A stretch of DNA of 64,000 nt from Proteles cristata cristata (Eukaryota > Chordata > Mammalia > Carnivora > Hyaenidae): NCBI GenBank assembly GCA_017311185.1, contig JAESUZ010001073.1:310001-374000 (forward strand), written 5' to 3'. The translations under genes and the position numbers were made by a program. Shown here one piece after another: positions 22,430 through 33,650 of this stretch (positions are counted from its first letter, which is position 1; each line of letters starts with the position of its first letter). The notes under the pieces were generated by a model. That model saw nothing but the letters and a program-made list of their open reading frames with translations. It was not told the DNA's origin and searched no databases.

Positions 22430-22640
22430 GCTTAGTGAGTACTTATTATGTCCCTATCATTCTTTCAGGGCTTTATTCCTGTTAATTCATTTAATATTCT
22501 TATGACACTCCTTTGCATCAGTGCTATTTTCACATTTTACCCATGAGGAAATGGAAGCATAAAGCAGTTGCTACAGGAAAGGGGCAGAGCTGGGATGCCA
22601 GTCACAGCAGCCTGTCTCCCGAATCTACACATTTCACCAG
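22430..22640 (-). repeat. MIR relic, antisense
   Basis: 'agtgagtacttattatgtcc', 'ttcatttaatattcttatga', 'ttttacccatgaggaaatgg', 'gggcagagctgggatgcc' follow the reverse-complement MIR. Confidence 0.8.
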
Positions 22641-22649
22641 TGCCCTATA

Positions 22650-22845
22650 CTGTATAAATCTTATTTTATCCAGGGTGGTCAAGGGAGACTTCCCACATCT
22701 GGAGATACTCGAGCAAAGGCCTGAGGAAGGAAGGGAGAGAGAAGTGCGTGGGCATCTGGAAGAACAGCATTCCAAGCTGAGGGAATGCCAATTGCCTATG
22801 AGGCAGGTGTGTTTGGCCAGTTTGAACAGCTCTATAACAATATAT
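22650..22845 (-). repeat. L2 relic, antisense
   Basis: 'ccagggtggtcaagggagac', 'gcaaaggcctgaggaa', 'agaacagcattccaagctga', 'gggaatgcc', 'gaggcaggtgtgtttggcc' are the reverse complement of the L2 3' region. Confidence 0.75.
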
Positions 22846-23094
22846 GACCCCACGTGATCAGAGACCTACCAACTTCCCCAGACATTTTCATCTATCCATT
22901 ATTTCTAGTTTCCTCAACATGCCTTTCATCTCTATAATTTTTCTCCTATACAGCTACTCCTTCTCTCCTAATCCCCACGTCCCTATCTATCACACTAATG
23001 TCTTAGGGTGTCTTGCCTTGTGCTGCAACTTCTATTACCTCTTCTTCAGCTTCCCCACAATTGGACTGTTTCATGTATATCTCATGTCTCTGTG

Positions 23095-23345
23095 CTTTTC
23101 ACAGATAACATTTATTAGGTACTCCCTATGAGCCAGAGTCATGCTAAGAACTTGGCTGGCATTGTATCATGTAAATCTTTAACAATACAAATGAAATAGG
23201 TTTTGTTAGTGTCTCCATTTTCTGGATAAGGAACCTGAAGCTTACAAAGACCAAGCAACTCACCCAAGGTTACACAGTGAGAACACAGATCCAGGTAATG
23301 TCAAAACTCTTGCTCCAAGAACTCTGCTATAATGCCTATCTAGCA
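23095..23345 (-). repeat. MIR relic, antisense
   Basis: 'taacatttattaggtactcc', 'catgctaagaacttggctgg', 'tctccattttctggataagg', 'caactcacccaaggttacac' follow the MIR reverse-complement order. Confidence 0.8.
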
Positions 23346-23639
23346 CTTACCACACTGCAAGTTCACATAGCTGTCACTGCCAAGCCCCTTGAGGCAAAGA
23401 TTATATCATGTTCTTTAGTGTGTGGAAGGGTTTTTGCTATATAAGAAGTTGAATACACATGTGTTGACTACATTAAGTGGAATATAACAGCTCTCTTCAT
23501 AAGTAGGGCATTCTTGACCTCAGAAGCACAGAGTCTGGGTCAGCACACTGAGATCTGAGACTTAATTCTGATGTTTAGCAGAGGCACTATCCAGGCATTC
23601 TTTCTTTGGTGTAACCATGCCATGTATATTTCAAATTCT
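23346..23639. other. Intergenic sequence, nothing recognised
   Basis: Short single-copy spacer between old repeats. Confidence 0.35.
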
Positions 23640-23975
23640 GCATTTTTTCCCACTCCATCTCCCCTGATTGGATATTTTGACCACCTTCCCCTGTTTCTCA
23701 GGGTTTAGCAGAGATGCCAACTTTTCTATCCATCAAGCCTACTCTGACCAGGTTGACCCTTGGTCAGAGTCTCAGTCTGTGACAGTCCATGACAGTGTCT
23801 CCAACAATCCAGAACTTAGCTAACATACCACCTTCTGGAACATTCTATAGATGACTTCCTTACTCCTCACTCTGAGCTCTTCTCTGCATCCTGATTTCTG
23901 TACTTAATTTATACTGTACATATTTTTCCTTCTGGTATGTCACATCATAAAAGATACTTCAGTTCTGTGTCCCCA
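23640..23975 (+). repeat. Probable L2 relic, sense
   Basis: 'tatccatcaagcctactctg', 'accaggttgacccttggtca', 'accttctggaacattctata', 'cctcactctgagctcttctc' are consistent with L2. The matches are weaker than for the other copies. Confidence 0.45.
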
Positions 23976-24190
23976 GTTAAACAACATGGTGAGCAGCAAT
24001 GAGTGCTTTAAGAAACCTTAAATGGCATTTAGAAGGCTTGTTCATTAAAATGAAGTCTATTTCAACCAAAAATTGCTTAATTCAAGAGTTTTTAAAGCTT
24101 TACTTAAAAGGTATAAAGATGTATAAAGAGTCTTTAAAAATATTTTGGAGTACAAATAAATATAATATTTAAATTATTATATTCTTTTAA

Positions 24191-24415
24191 GTAGTATTCT
24201 TTTTTTTCTTTTTAATGTTTTATTTATTTCTAGGAGAGAGAGACAGCGTGAGCAGGGGAGGGTCAGAGAGAGAGGGAGTCACAGACTGAAACAGGCTCCA
24301 GGCTCTGAGCTGGCAGTCAGCACAGAGCCCGACGCGGGGCTCGAACCCACGAACCGCGAGATCATGACCCAAGCGAAAGTCGGACGCTTAACCGACTAAG
24401 CCACCCAGGCGCCCC
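24191..24415 (-). mobile_element. Young felid CAN-SINE, antisense (TAGAAATAA-tail subtype) with 22-bp TSD
   Basis: Near-consensus reverse-complement copy with CGAACCCACGAACCGCGAGA, GTCGGACGCTTAACCGACTA and AGCCACCCAGGCGCCCC. A perfect 22-bp duplication lies at 24169-24190 and 24416-24437 (starts TTAAATTATTATATTC). Nine extra bases (GTAGTATTC) sit between the left copy and the T-run, an untemplated or downstream-transcribed tail. Confidence 0.97.
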
Positions 24416-24734
24416 TTAAATTATTATATTCTTTTAATTAAAACTTTATAACAGGTCTTATTCTGGGTCAAGGTCATTTTCTTGTTCTATTCTGAACACT
24501 GTAAAGGATCAATATCTAAGGAAGACTCTGACATCCATATGTGACCATACTATCTTCAAAATAACAACTCCTAAATAAAAGTTACCAGAGTCAATCATTC
24601 AACACACAGACATACAGAGTTTTAAAGAAATCATACCACTGATCTGGTGGAAGATTTCTGAGCAACAGAGCTCTCTTCATTATAGACCTATTTCATTAGC
24701 AGAGATTCTTTTTATTTGTAATAATGTTTGCTAA

Positions 24735-24925
24735 GATTGCTTGAGCATTTCTTACAAACCAGGCACTGGAATTTCTTATATGCATTATTTCACGTAATCC
24801 TTCAACATCCCTACAAGTCAGTAGGATTTTTACCCCATTTTGGAGATAAGGACCACTAGATTCATTTGCCCAAGAGACATGTAGACGTAGAAAAGTCATA
24901 GTCAGAATTGGAAGCAGACAATTTG
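24735..24925 (-). repeat. MIR relic, antisense
   Basis: 'tgcattatttcacgtaatcc', 'ttcaacatccctacaagtca', 'ttttaccccattttggagat aagg', 'catttgcccaagagacatgt' match reverse-complement MIR. Confidence 0.75.
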
Positions 24926-25037
24926 AGTCCAAATCCTCTGTTTTTTAATAAAATGTGGATTCATTCATAAGTTGAGATATCCTTTGGGAATGTAAAAAGT
25001 AGAAAAGTTTGCTGTATAGTTTTTACAACTGATAAAT

Positions 25038-25162
25038 AGGAAGAGAAGGGGAGGAGAGGGAGAAAGGAAGGGAAAGGTAGAGGAAGGGAGGGGAGGAAAA
25101 GGAGGGAAAGGAAGGGTATGGAAGGGGAGGGGAGAAGAGGAAGGGGAAAGAGAAGGAAAAGA
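25038..25162 (+). repeat. Homopurine (GGGAAA-like) tract
   Basis: 122 of 125 bases are purines (exceptions T25078, T25117, T25119), arranged as irregular GGGA and GGAAA units. Such tracts can form triplex (H-DNA) structures. Confidence 0.95.
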
Positions 25163-25843
25163 TCTCAGATGCATAAGGTAAGATTTTGAAATGTCTTACA
25201 TTGATTTGATGTATATGGTCTATTTTTCTTCTGAATAAATGAACATGTCCCATTAATTACAAAATGGTTTTAAATTATGAGATAATTTTTTATTTTTGGC
25301 CATATTTAAAGTTTATTACTTATCAAGTGCCACAGATTTTCTTATATTAAAATTTTTTTTGAATTTCAAAGTATACTATTTTTGGTCCCTGAGAATTATC
25401 TGATTATATACTTTAGGATGTTTCTTATTGCAAAATAACAAGTTGGCAAAGAAAATATTGAATTTGCCAATTTAAAAAATTTAGCCCTGATATCTATATC
25501 TGAAAATCATTACTTTTATAAAACTTCTAGTGTCTTTTAATTATTAAATATTGACATTAAAAAGCCTATCCAACAGAATTTCTTATTGTGAATTATCCCA
25601 TGTTAATATAAAATTTCCAGATTAAAATCTTTTTTTTCCAATTTAAACTACATAAAAGAAAGCTGAAAGGGATTTAAAGAGATCACAGAGTTGATCCTCC
25701 AACAACCTGCAGTCAAGATTAGTATATAGAGACATGTTTTCAGGTTAGTTACTAGGACAATTTCATCCATATATTGTGCTGTGATTATCTGACATAAAGT
25801 GTAATTGACATAAGCTTAATTTCTGTTGACAGCTTGAAAATCA

Positions 25844-25857
25844 CCACTAGGTGGCAG
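25844..25857 (+). promoter_or_regulatory. CTCF core-motif match
   Basis: CCACTAGGTGGCAG matches every position of the CTCF core CCASYAGRKGGCRS. It lies in sequence without recognised repeats (CTTGAAAATCA before, TACAGGAGACAG after), so it is not a SINE-borne site. Orientation is +. Whether it is bound is unknown. Confidence 0.6.
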
Positions 25858-26189
25858 TACAGGAGACAGTCAGACCTTGAACTGAACTTTGGCATGACTG
25901 GAAGGGTAAACCAAGCCAGAGAAAGATATAGAAGGGGATTAAATAATCTCTCCTTCTGTTATAAATTTCAAATACTGTGGCTTTGTTGGCTACTACCTTT
26001 ATGGGTTAGAGAAAACAAGAACAAGAATGTTATTTTAATGAAGGAAAACAGGCACTCCTAAACATATTCCCTTAGTTTTTTCCTTCATATGCATGTTTTT
26101 GCATGGTTGTAGTAAACAACTTTATATTCGTCTAATCCGTTTCCCACACCCATATTTCATATAGTCAGACCCATAGCTCAAAATGTAGA

Positions 26190-26330
26190 CGAAATAATTC
26201 TATATCCCTGCTTTAAAATTTTCAATGGCTTCTCCTTGCTCCTTCCAAATGGCCCTGTATGGACCATTAAGCCTTTACCCCTCCAAAGTCCTCTCCCCTG
26301 GGAGCTGCAGCACCCAGCACAGTGAAAAGC
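26190..26330 (+). repeat. L2 relic, sense
   Basis: 'cctgctttaaaattttcaat', 'ggcttctccttgctccttcc', 'ggaccattaagcctttaccc' is the L2 'cttaaaacccttcaatggct' region. Confidence 0.6.
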
Positions 26331-26369
26331 ACTCAATTCATATTTATCATTTTACAAAATTGTTTAAAT

Positions 26370-27226
26370 TGTGGTTTAAAAAAACCCCCACATATGAAAT
26401 GTACCATTTTAACCATTTTTAAGTGTACAGTTGAGCAGTGTTAAATATATTTACATCATTGTGCAGTAGATCTACAGACCTTTGTCATCTTGCAAAATTG
26501 AAACTCTATACTACTTAAGCAACTGCCCATTTCTCCCTTCCCCAGCCCCTAACAACCACCATTTTACTTTCTGTTTCCATGAATTTGACTACTTTAGATA
26601 CCACATATAAGTAGAACCATACAGTATTTGCCTTTTTGTGACTGGCTTTTTTCACTTTACATAATGTCATCATAGTTCATCTAGGTTGTACCATGTGACA
26701 GGATTTTCTTCCTTTTTAAAGCCAAGTGATATTCCATTCCATATATGTGTATATTCCATATATATTCCATATATATATATACATGACATTTTCTTTATCC
26801 ATTCAACGTTTAGGTTGTTTCCATTCCTGGCTATTATGAATAATGCTGTAATAAATATGGGGGTGGTGGTGCAAAGATTCTGCTTTCAGTTCTTTTGGAT
26901 ATATACCTAGAAGTGGGATTGTTGGATCACATGGTGGTTCGATTTTGAATTTTTTGAGGAAGCACCATACTGTTTTTTCATAACACATGCATCATTTTAC
27001 ATTCCCATTAACAGTGCACAAGGGTTCCAATTTCTCTACATCCTCACCAGTGCAGGTTATTTTCCTTTTCTGGAGGGTGCGTATTTGTGTTTTTACATAG
27101 CTATGCTAATGCATGTACAGTGATATCTCATTATGGTTGTGATTTGCATTTCCCTGATGATTAGTGCTGAAAATGTGTTTGTTGTCCACGTGTATATTAT
27201 CTTTGGAGAAATGTCAAGTCCTTTGC
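26370..27226 (-). mobile_element. Older LINE-1 3' part, antisense (split, part 1)
   Basis: Reverse-complement L1 3' UTR and ORF2 end: 'tttaagtgtacagttgagca', 'cccctaacaaccaccatttt', 'aatgctgtaataaatatggg', 'gtgatttgcatttccctgat'. It stops at GTCCTTTGC and continues at 29938. An AT-rich ATATATTCC repeat sits at 26740-26790. Confidence 0.88.
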
Positions 27227-29937
27227 AGCTTTTTAAAATTTATTTATTTATTTATTCTTTTAATTAATGAAGTATTCCATATCCAGAGGATTTTAATAAA
27301 TTTTTATAGCTTTTGAATTTACTTATTTTTGTTTATTGTTTAGTTTATATCCAAATTAGTTAGCATATAGTGCAACAATGATTTCAGGAGTAGATTCCTT
27401 AATGCCTCTTACCCATTTAGCCCATCCCCCCTCCCACAACCCCTCCAGAAACCCTCTGTTTGTTCTCCATATTTAAGAGTCTCTTAAGTTTTCCCCTCTC
27501 CATGTTTTTATATTATTTTTGCTTCCTTCCCTTATGTTCATCTGTTTTGTATCTTAAAGTCCTCATATGACTGAAGTTATATGATATTTGTCATTCTCTG
27601 GCTAATTTCACTTAGCATAATACCCTCCAGTTCTATCCACATAGTTGCAAATGGCAAGGTTTCATTCTTTTTGATTGCTGAGTAACACTCCATTGTATAT
27701 ATGTACCACATCTTCATTATCCATTCACCCATCGATGGACATTTGGGCTCTTTCCACACTTTGGCTATTGTATGGTCAATAGCGCTGCTGTAAACACTGG
27801 GGTGCATGTGCCCCTTCAAAACAGCACACCTGTATCCTTTGGATAAATGCCTAGTAGTGCAATTGCTGAGTTGTAGGGTAACTCTAGTTTTAATTTTTTG
27901 AGGAACCTTCATACTGTTTTCCAGAGTGGCTGCACCAGTTTGCATTCTCACCAGCAGTGCAAAAGAGATCCTCTTTCTCCGCATCCTCGCCAGCATCTCT
28001 TGTTGCCTGACTTGTTGCTTTTAGCCCTTCTGACGGGTGTGAGGTGGTATCTCATTGTGGCTTTGATTTCGATTTCCCTGATGATAAGTGATGTTGAACA
28101 TTTTTTCATGTGTCTATTAGCCATCTAGATGTCTTCTTTGGAGAAGTGTCTATTCATGTCTTTTGCCCAGTTATTCACTGGATTATTTGTTTTTTGGGTG
28201 TCGAGTTTGATAGGTTCTTTATAGACTTTGGATACTAACCCTTTATCTGATAGGTCATTTGCAAATACCTTCTTCCATTCCATCAGTTGCTTTTCAGTTT
28301 TGCTGATTGTTTCCTTTCCTGTGCAGAAGTTTTTATTCTGATGAGGCTCCAATAGTTCATTTTTGCTCTTGTTTCTCTTGCCTCCAGAGGCGTGTTGAGT
28401 AAGAAGTTGCTACAGTCGAGATCAAAGAGGTTTTTGCCTGCTTTCTCCTCAAGGATTTTGATGGCTTCCTGTCTTACATTTAGGTCTTTCATCCATTTTG
28501 AGTTTATTTTTGTGTATGCTTAAGAAAGTGGTCCAGGTTAATTTTTCTGCATGTTGCTGTCCAGTTTTCCCAGCACCATTTGCTGAAGAGGCAGTCTTTA
28601 TTCCATTGGATTTTCTTTCCTGTTTTGTCAAAGATTAGTTGGCCATATGTTTGCGGGTCCATTTCTGGGTTCTCTATTCTGTTCCACTGAACTGTGCCAG
28701 CACCATACTGTCTTGATGATTACAGCTCTGTACTACACCTTGAAGTCTGGAAGTCTGCCTCCAGCTTTGGTTTTCTTTTTCAAGATTGCTTTGGCTATTC
28801 AGGGTCTTTTCTGGTTCCATACAAATTTTAGTATTATTTGTTCTTGCTCTGTGAAGAATGCTGGTGTTATTTTGATAGGGATTGCATTGAATATGTACAT
28901 TGCTTTGGGTATACTGACATTTTAACAATATTTGTTCTTCCAATCCAAGAGCATGGAATATTTTTCCATTTCTTTGTGTCTTCTTCAATTTCTTTCATAA
29001 GCTTTCTCTAGTTTTCAGTGTATAGATTTTTCACCTCTTTGGTTAGTTTTATTCCTAGGTATTTTATGGTTTTTGGTGCAATTGTAAATGGGATCGATTC
29101 CTTGATTTCTATTTCTGTTGCTTCATTATTGGTGTATAGGAATGCAACAGATTTCTGTGCATTGATTTTATATCTTGTGACTTTGCCAAATTCATGGATC
29201 AGCTCTAGTAGTCTTTTTGGTGGAATCTTTTGGGTTTTCCATATAGAGTATCAGGTCATCCATGAAGAGTGAAAGTTTGACCTCCTCCTGGCCAGTCTGG
29301 ATGCCTTTCATTGCTTTGTGTTGTCTGACTGCTTAGGCTAAGACTTCCAATACTATGTTGAATAGCAGTGCCAAGAGTGGACATTACTGTCATATTCCTG
29401 ACCTTAGGGGGAAAGCTCTCAGTTTTTCCCCACTGAGTATGATATTAGCAGTGGGTCTTTTATATATGGCTTTTGTGATCTTGAGGTATGATCCTTCTAT
29501 TCCTAGTTTCTTGAGGGTTTTTATCAAGAAAAGATGCTGTACTTTGTCAAATATTTCTCTGCATCTATTGAGAGGATCATGTAGTACTTCTTTTATTGCT
29601 GTGATGTATCACACTGATTATTTTGCAGATACTGAACCAGCCGTGTATCCCAGGTATAAATCCAACTTGGTCGTGGTGAATAATTCTTTTAATGTATTGT
29701 TAGATACAGTTGGCTAGTATCTTGTTCAGGATTTTTGCATCCATGTTCATCAAGGAAATTGGTCTGTAGTTCTCCTTTTTAGTGAGGTCTTTGTTTGGTT
29801 TTGGAGTCAAGGTAATGCTGGCTTCATTAGAAAGAGTTTGGAAGTTTACCTTCCATTTCTATCTTTTGGAACAGCTTCAAAAGAATAGGTATTAACTCTT
29901 CTTTAAATATTTGGTAGAATTCCCCTGGAAAATGATC
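27227..29937 (-). mobile_element. Felid-type LINE-1, antisense, 5'-truncated, nested in an older L1
   Basis: Reverse-complement ORF2 and 3' UTR of about 2.7 kb, less diverged than its host. CCTTTGC is present on both sides (27220-27226 and 29938-29944). The 3' T/TTTA-rich end is at the left, as expected for this orientation. Its 3' UTR region ('caaattagttagcatatagt', 'gcaacaatgatttcaggagt') is a felid/carnivore type. ORF2 frames are broken. The reverse-transcriptase box reads FMDD instead of FADD on the minus strand (29255-29266). Confidence 0.9.
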
Positions 29938-30125
29938 CCTTTGCCTACTTTTTAATCAGATTGCTTTTCCATTGTTGTTTTTGAGTTTATAGGAGTTCTT
30001 AGTATTTTCTGGATATTAATCTTTTATCAGATATGTGATTTGTAAGTATTTTCTCCCATTCCATAAGTTGCCTTTTCAGTCTGTTATGTTTTTTGTGCAC
30101 AGACTTATAAATTTTTTATAAAAAG
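29938..30125 (-). mobile_element. Older LINE-1, antisense (split, part 2)
   Basis: The text resumes exactly where part 1 stopped: 'cctttgcctactttttaatc', 'ttagtattttctggatatta', 'atcttttatcagatatgtga', 'ttttctcccattccataagt'. Confidence 0.85.
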
Positions 30126-30330
30126 AAGCTACATAGTCTTTCCAATTATCATTCCTTATAGCAGCCACATCATTCCAGTAAGTGGAATCATAATTTACTT
30201 AACCACTCTTCCATTATGGGACATTATTTCCTAGTCTAAATAATGCCATAAAAATAGTATTACTGATTATTTCCTTGGAATTTATGTTTCCAGAAGTAAA
30301 ATTACTACATAAATTACTATGAATATTTTA
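30126..30330 (-). repeat. Possible old L1/HAL1 fragment, antisense
   Basis: 'cattatgggacattatttcc', 'taatgccataaaaatagta', 'tgtttccagaagtaaaatta' follow the L1/HAL1 'gggcatttaggttgtttcc ... aatgctgcaataaacat ... ctagaagtggaattgctg' pattern, strongly diverged. Confidence 0.5.
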
Positions 30331-30434
30331 TTGTTATTTATTGGTTATGGTCTTGTTACTTAACGCTAAATTTCTTTCTTATGTAATTTCTTTCTTAATT
30401 TATAAGATGACCCTTAATATTATACTAGTTACTG

Positions 30435-30615
30435 TTTACTGCACAGTTGCTACATGCCAAGCAGTCAGCTAGATTATTTGCATGTATTAGTCCTCATATC
30501 AATGCTACAAGCTAAGAATTATTTATCACCATTTCTTGTTAGTAATACAGATTCAGGATTGTGTTAGTTACCCAGAGTTGCACAGTCTTATGAGTGACAG
30601 AATTATCATTTGATG
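30435..30615 (-). repeat. MIR relic, antisense
   Basis: 'acatgccaagcagtcagcta', 'gcatgtattagtcctcatat', 'aagaattatttatcaccatt', 'gttacccagagttgcacagt' follow MIR reverse-complement order. Confidence 0.75.
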
Positions 30616-30713
30616 TTAATCTGCCTTACATGGATTATATGCCTTATATGCTTGAGAATATACCCACTTTGACATTTCATTCACATCATCTTTAAGAATT
30701 ATAATGTTTGCTG

Positions 30714-30935
30714 GGCACCTGGGTGGCTCAGTCAGTTAAGCATCCAACTTTGGCTCAGGTCATGACCCCACAGCTTGTGAGTTTGAGCCCTGCACTGGGC
30801 TTCTGTGCTAACAGCTCAGAGCCTGGAGCCTGGTTCAGATTCTGTGTCTCTCTCATTCTCTGCCCTTCCCCCACTCATGCACATACACTCACGCGCTCTC
30901 TCTCTCAAAAATAAACATTAAAATTTTTAAAAAAA
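30714..30935 (+). mobile_element. Felid CAN-SINE
   Basis: GGGCACCTGGGTGGCTCAG to CAAAAATAAACATTAAAATTT. Flanks AAGAATTATAATGTTTG and AAGAATAGTATTTG are an imperfect target duplication. Confidence 0.95.
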
Positions 30936-31179
30936 GAATAGTATTTGTTAAGAAATGGAGAAAGGATAATTATTAAAATACACATCTTTGATTACATACA
31001 TGAATGAATATTTTTCCATGTTTTGTGTACACTGTCTCTTACTATTTCCCTCCTCCAGACTGAATGGATACCTCTTTTTACTGTACCACAGCATATAGCC
31101 TTTTTATAACAAATGCTATTATACAACTTTTATCCTGCCTTGAATTATATGATTTCCTATTTAGTGAGTTAACTGTTTA

Positions 31180-32129
31180 TATCCTCAGCCCCATTTTTAT
31201 TTTTATATCTTATCAAACTACTTAATTTGTCCACAATAAAGATATTAATCCTTGCCATTCATATTTTTTCAATGTGTTCTTTGCCAATCTATTTTCCTTT
31301 TTATTAGATTTTTCTATTTATAATATATACTCCTTAATTTTTACACATTTGTTTTTGACCTGGTCATTTTTATATTGATCATTTAATTTGTGGATTCTTC
31401 TATTGTTTCTAAGCATAGAAATTTATTTCATCTCCATATATAAATACCTGATACTTTATTTCTACTTTATTGTTTTGCTTTCTCCATGATTCAATTTTAG
31501 TGTTTACTCTTATTCCCTTGAAATTTATTTTGAAGCACAGTGTAGATGTAAATTAATTACTTTCTCAAAATTGTAAAGCAGATGGTCCCAATACCATTTA
31601 TTGAATAATCTTTCCTCGCTGTTCTGTAATGCCTCAATTAGATATTAAAATCATTTATATTAACTAATTTTTAATTAGTGTATTGAAACATAATTCACAC
31701 TGAAGTATACAACTCAACAGTTTTTATATATTCAGAATTGCCCAACATGTCATAAATTAATTCCAGAACATTTTCATCACTCCAGAAAGAAACCACCCTC
31801 TGTCAGAAGTCACTGCCCCTTCTCCCTTCCCCTAGCCTCTGGCAACCACTAATCTACTTTCTGTTTCCATGAATTTGCCTCTTCTGGACATTTCATGTAA
31901 ATGGAATCATACAAAACGTGGCCTTTTATGGCCGATTTATTTCACTTGCTCTCAATGTTCATCCATGTTGTTGAAGGTATTAACACCTCATTCTGTTTTA
32001 TAGCCAAATAAAATAAGATATGCATGCACTACATTTTGTTTATCCATTTATTAGATGATGGACATTAGCTATTCCCACTTTCTGGCTATCATAGATAATA
32101 CAACTACAAACATTTGTGTACTTTTGGTG

Positions 32130-32173
<44 letters not shown>

Positions 32174-32995
32174 TGTGTGTGTTTCCCTTGGGAATATACA
32201 TAGGAGTAGAGTGTCTGAGTCACATGGTTTAACCTTTCAAAGAACTACCAAACTGTATACCAAGCACCTATATCATTTTAAATTCCCACCAGCAACGTAT
32301 AAGAGTTCCAGTTACTCCATATCCTCATCAACACTTGTTATCATCTTTTTTATAATAGCCGTGCAGGTGGTTGTATTTCATTGTATTTTGATTTATATTT
32401 CTGTAATGACTAATGATGTTGAACACTTTTTCATGAGCTTATTGGCCATTTGCCTGTCTTCTTTGGAGAAATTACTCTGCAAATCCTCTATGCATTTTTT
32501 AAGTAGACTCTGTCTTTTTGTATTTGAGTCAAAAATATTATTTATATATTCTGGCTACAAGTCTTTGATTTTCTCGCAACATATGGGTTGTATTTTCACC
32601 TTGATGATATCCTTTGAAGCACAAAATTGTTGTTGTTGTTGTTTTTAATGAAGGCCAATTTATTGTTTTCTTTAGTTTCCTGTGCTTTTAGTGTCATTTC
32701 TAAAAACTATTGCCTTATCCACGGTGACAAAGATTATGCCTATGTTTTCTTTTCAGAGTTCTATAGTTCTACTTCTTTCATTTAGGTCCCAGTTCCACTT
32801 TTAGTTAATTTGTGTATATGATGTGAGGTATGGATCTAAATTCATTATTCTGCATGTTGATATCCAGTTGTCCCAGCACCACTGGCTAAAAAGACTGTTT
32901 CTTCCCTATTGAACTGTCATTTATGAATTTCTGGGCCAATTATTTGTTCCGTGATTTCCATGTTCTTGAATGTCCACAATGTCTTAATTGTTTGC
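31180..32995 (-). mobile_element. Old LINE-1/HAL1 composite, antisense
   Basis: From 31670 the reverse-complement L1 3' end is clear ('tagtgtattgaaacataatt', 'cctagcctctggcaaccact', 'cttctggacatttcatgtaa', 'gaacactttttcatgagctt', 'ttgatatccagttgtcccag'). The 31180-31670 part ('gtccacaataaagatattaa', 'ccaataccatttattgaata') is weaker and may belong to a second L1/HAL1. An internal (TG)n at 32127-32182 interrupts it. The 197-codon + strand open frame across it is a repeat shadow. Confidence 0.78.
32127..32182 (+). repeat. (TG)n microsatellite inside L1
   Basis: About 27 TG units with GC and TA interruptions, followed by TTTCCCTTGGGAATATAC of the L1 body. Confidence 0.97.
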
Positions 32996-33010
32996 TTTAA
33001 AATCTGTTTT

Positions 33011-33215
33011 TTAATTTTTTTTTATATTTACTTAATTTTGAGAGAGTGCAAGTTGAGGAGGGACAGAGAGAGAGAGAAAGAGACAGAGTCCAAAGTAGGC
33101 TCCATGCTCTGAGCTGTCAGCACAGAACCTAATGTGGGGCTCAAACCCACCAACTGTGAGATCATGACCTGAGCCAAAGTCGGACACTTAACCAACTGAG
33201 CCACCCAGATGCCCC
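33011..33215 (-). mobile_element. Felid CAN-SINE, antisense, with TSD
   Basis: Reverse-complement copy. TAAAATCTGTTTT is repeated perfectly at 32998-33010 and 33216-33228. Confidence 0.96.
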
Positions 33216-33494
33216 TAAAATCTGTTTTACACTTGAAATAGCTACCCTTCCCTTATTAACTACCTCCACCACCTGTCCTCCTCCCCCCACATACATTCAA
33301 AATATTCTTCTTGATTCTCGTCTACTTACTATTTTAAATCAGTAGTTTACAAACTTGCTTTTCCAGACAACAAATTCAAAGTTTATGGTTCATTGCTTCT
33401 ATTTCTACTTAGTGACCATTTCCTTCCTCCTTGAATCACTGTTGTTAATGATTTATGTGTTTTTCTTAACCCATTGTTCTCCTTGAACAGGATT

Positions 33495-33650
33495 CCCTCC
33501 ATTTTAAAAAGTGAGTACATATTTTAAAATAGATATATAGTACAATGAAGTTAAATTCTGTGACCTGACCAAGTTCAACCAATTAGACAGTGGCAAAGAC
33601 ATTTGAATATTAATTGCTGTAAAGTGTATTTCTTAGACTCTTTCCACTTT
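33495..33650 (-). repeat. MIR relic, antisense
   Basis: 'ccattttaaaaagtgagtac', 'ctgtgacctgaccaagttca', 'gacagtggcaaagacatttg' follow MIR reverse-complement order, diverged. Confidence 0.6.

Larger units (their letters stand above)
24926..26189. other. AT-rich intergenic sequence with purine tract and CTCF-like site
   Basis: Outside the homopurine tract (25038-25162) and the CTCF-like motif (25844-25857) I recognise no repeat. A + strand open frame at 25834-26061 overlaps the motif and shows no protein signature. Confidence 0.5.

Noticed and set aside
27577..29717. Multiple open frames on both strands in the 27.5-29.7 kb region
   Set aside because: They are broken pieces or antisense shadows of L1 ORF2, not host genes.
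32055..32648. 197-codon + strand open frame
   Set aside because: It reads antisense through an old L1 and a (TG)n tract (a run of Val-Cys). A repeat shadow.
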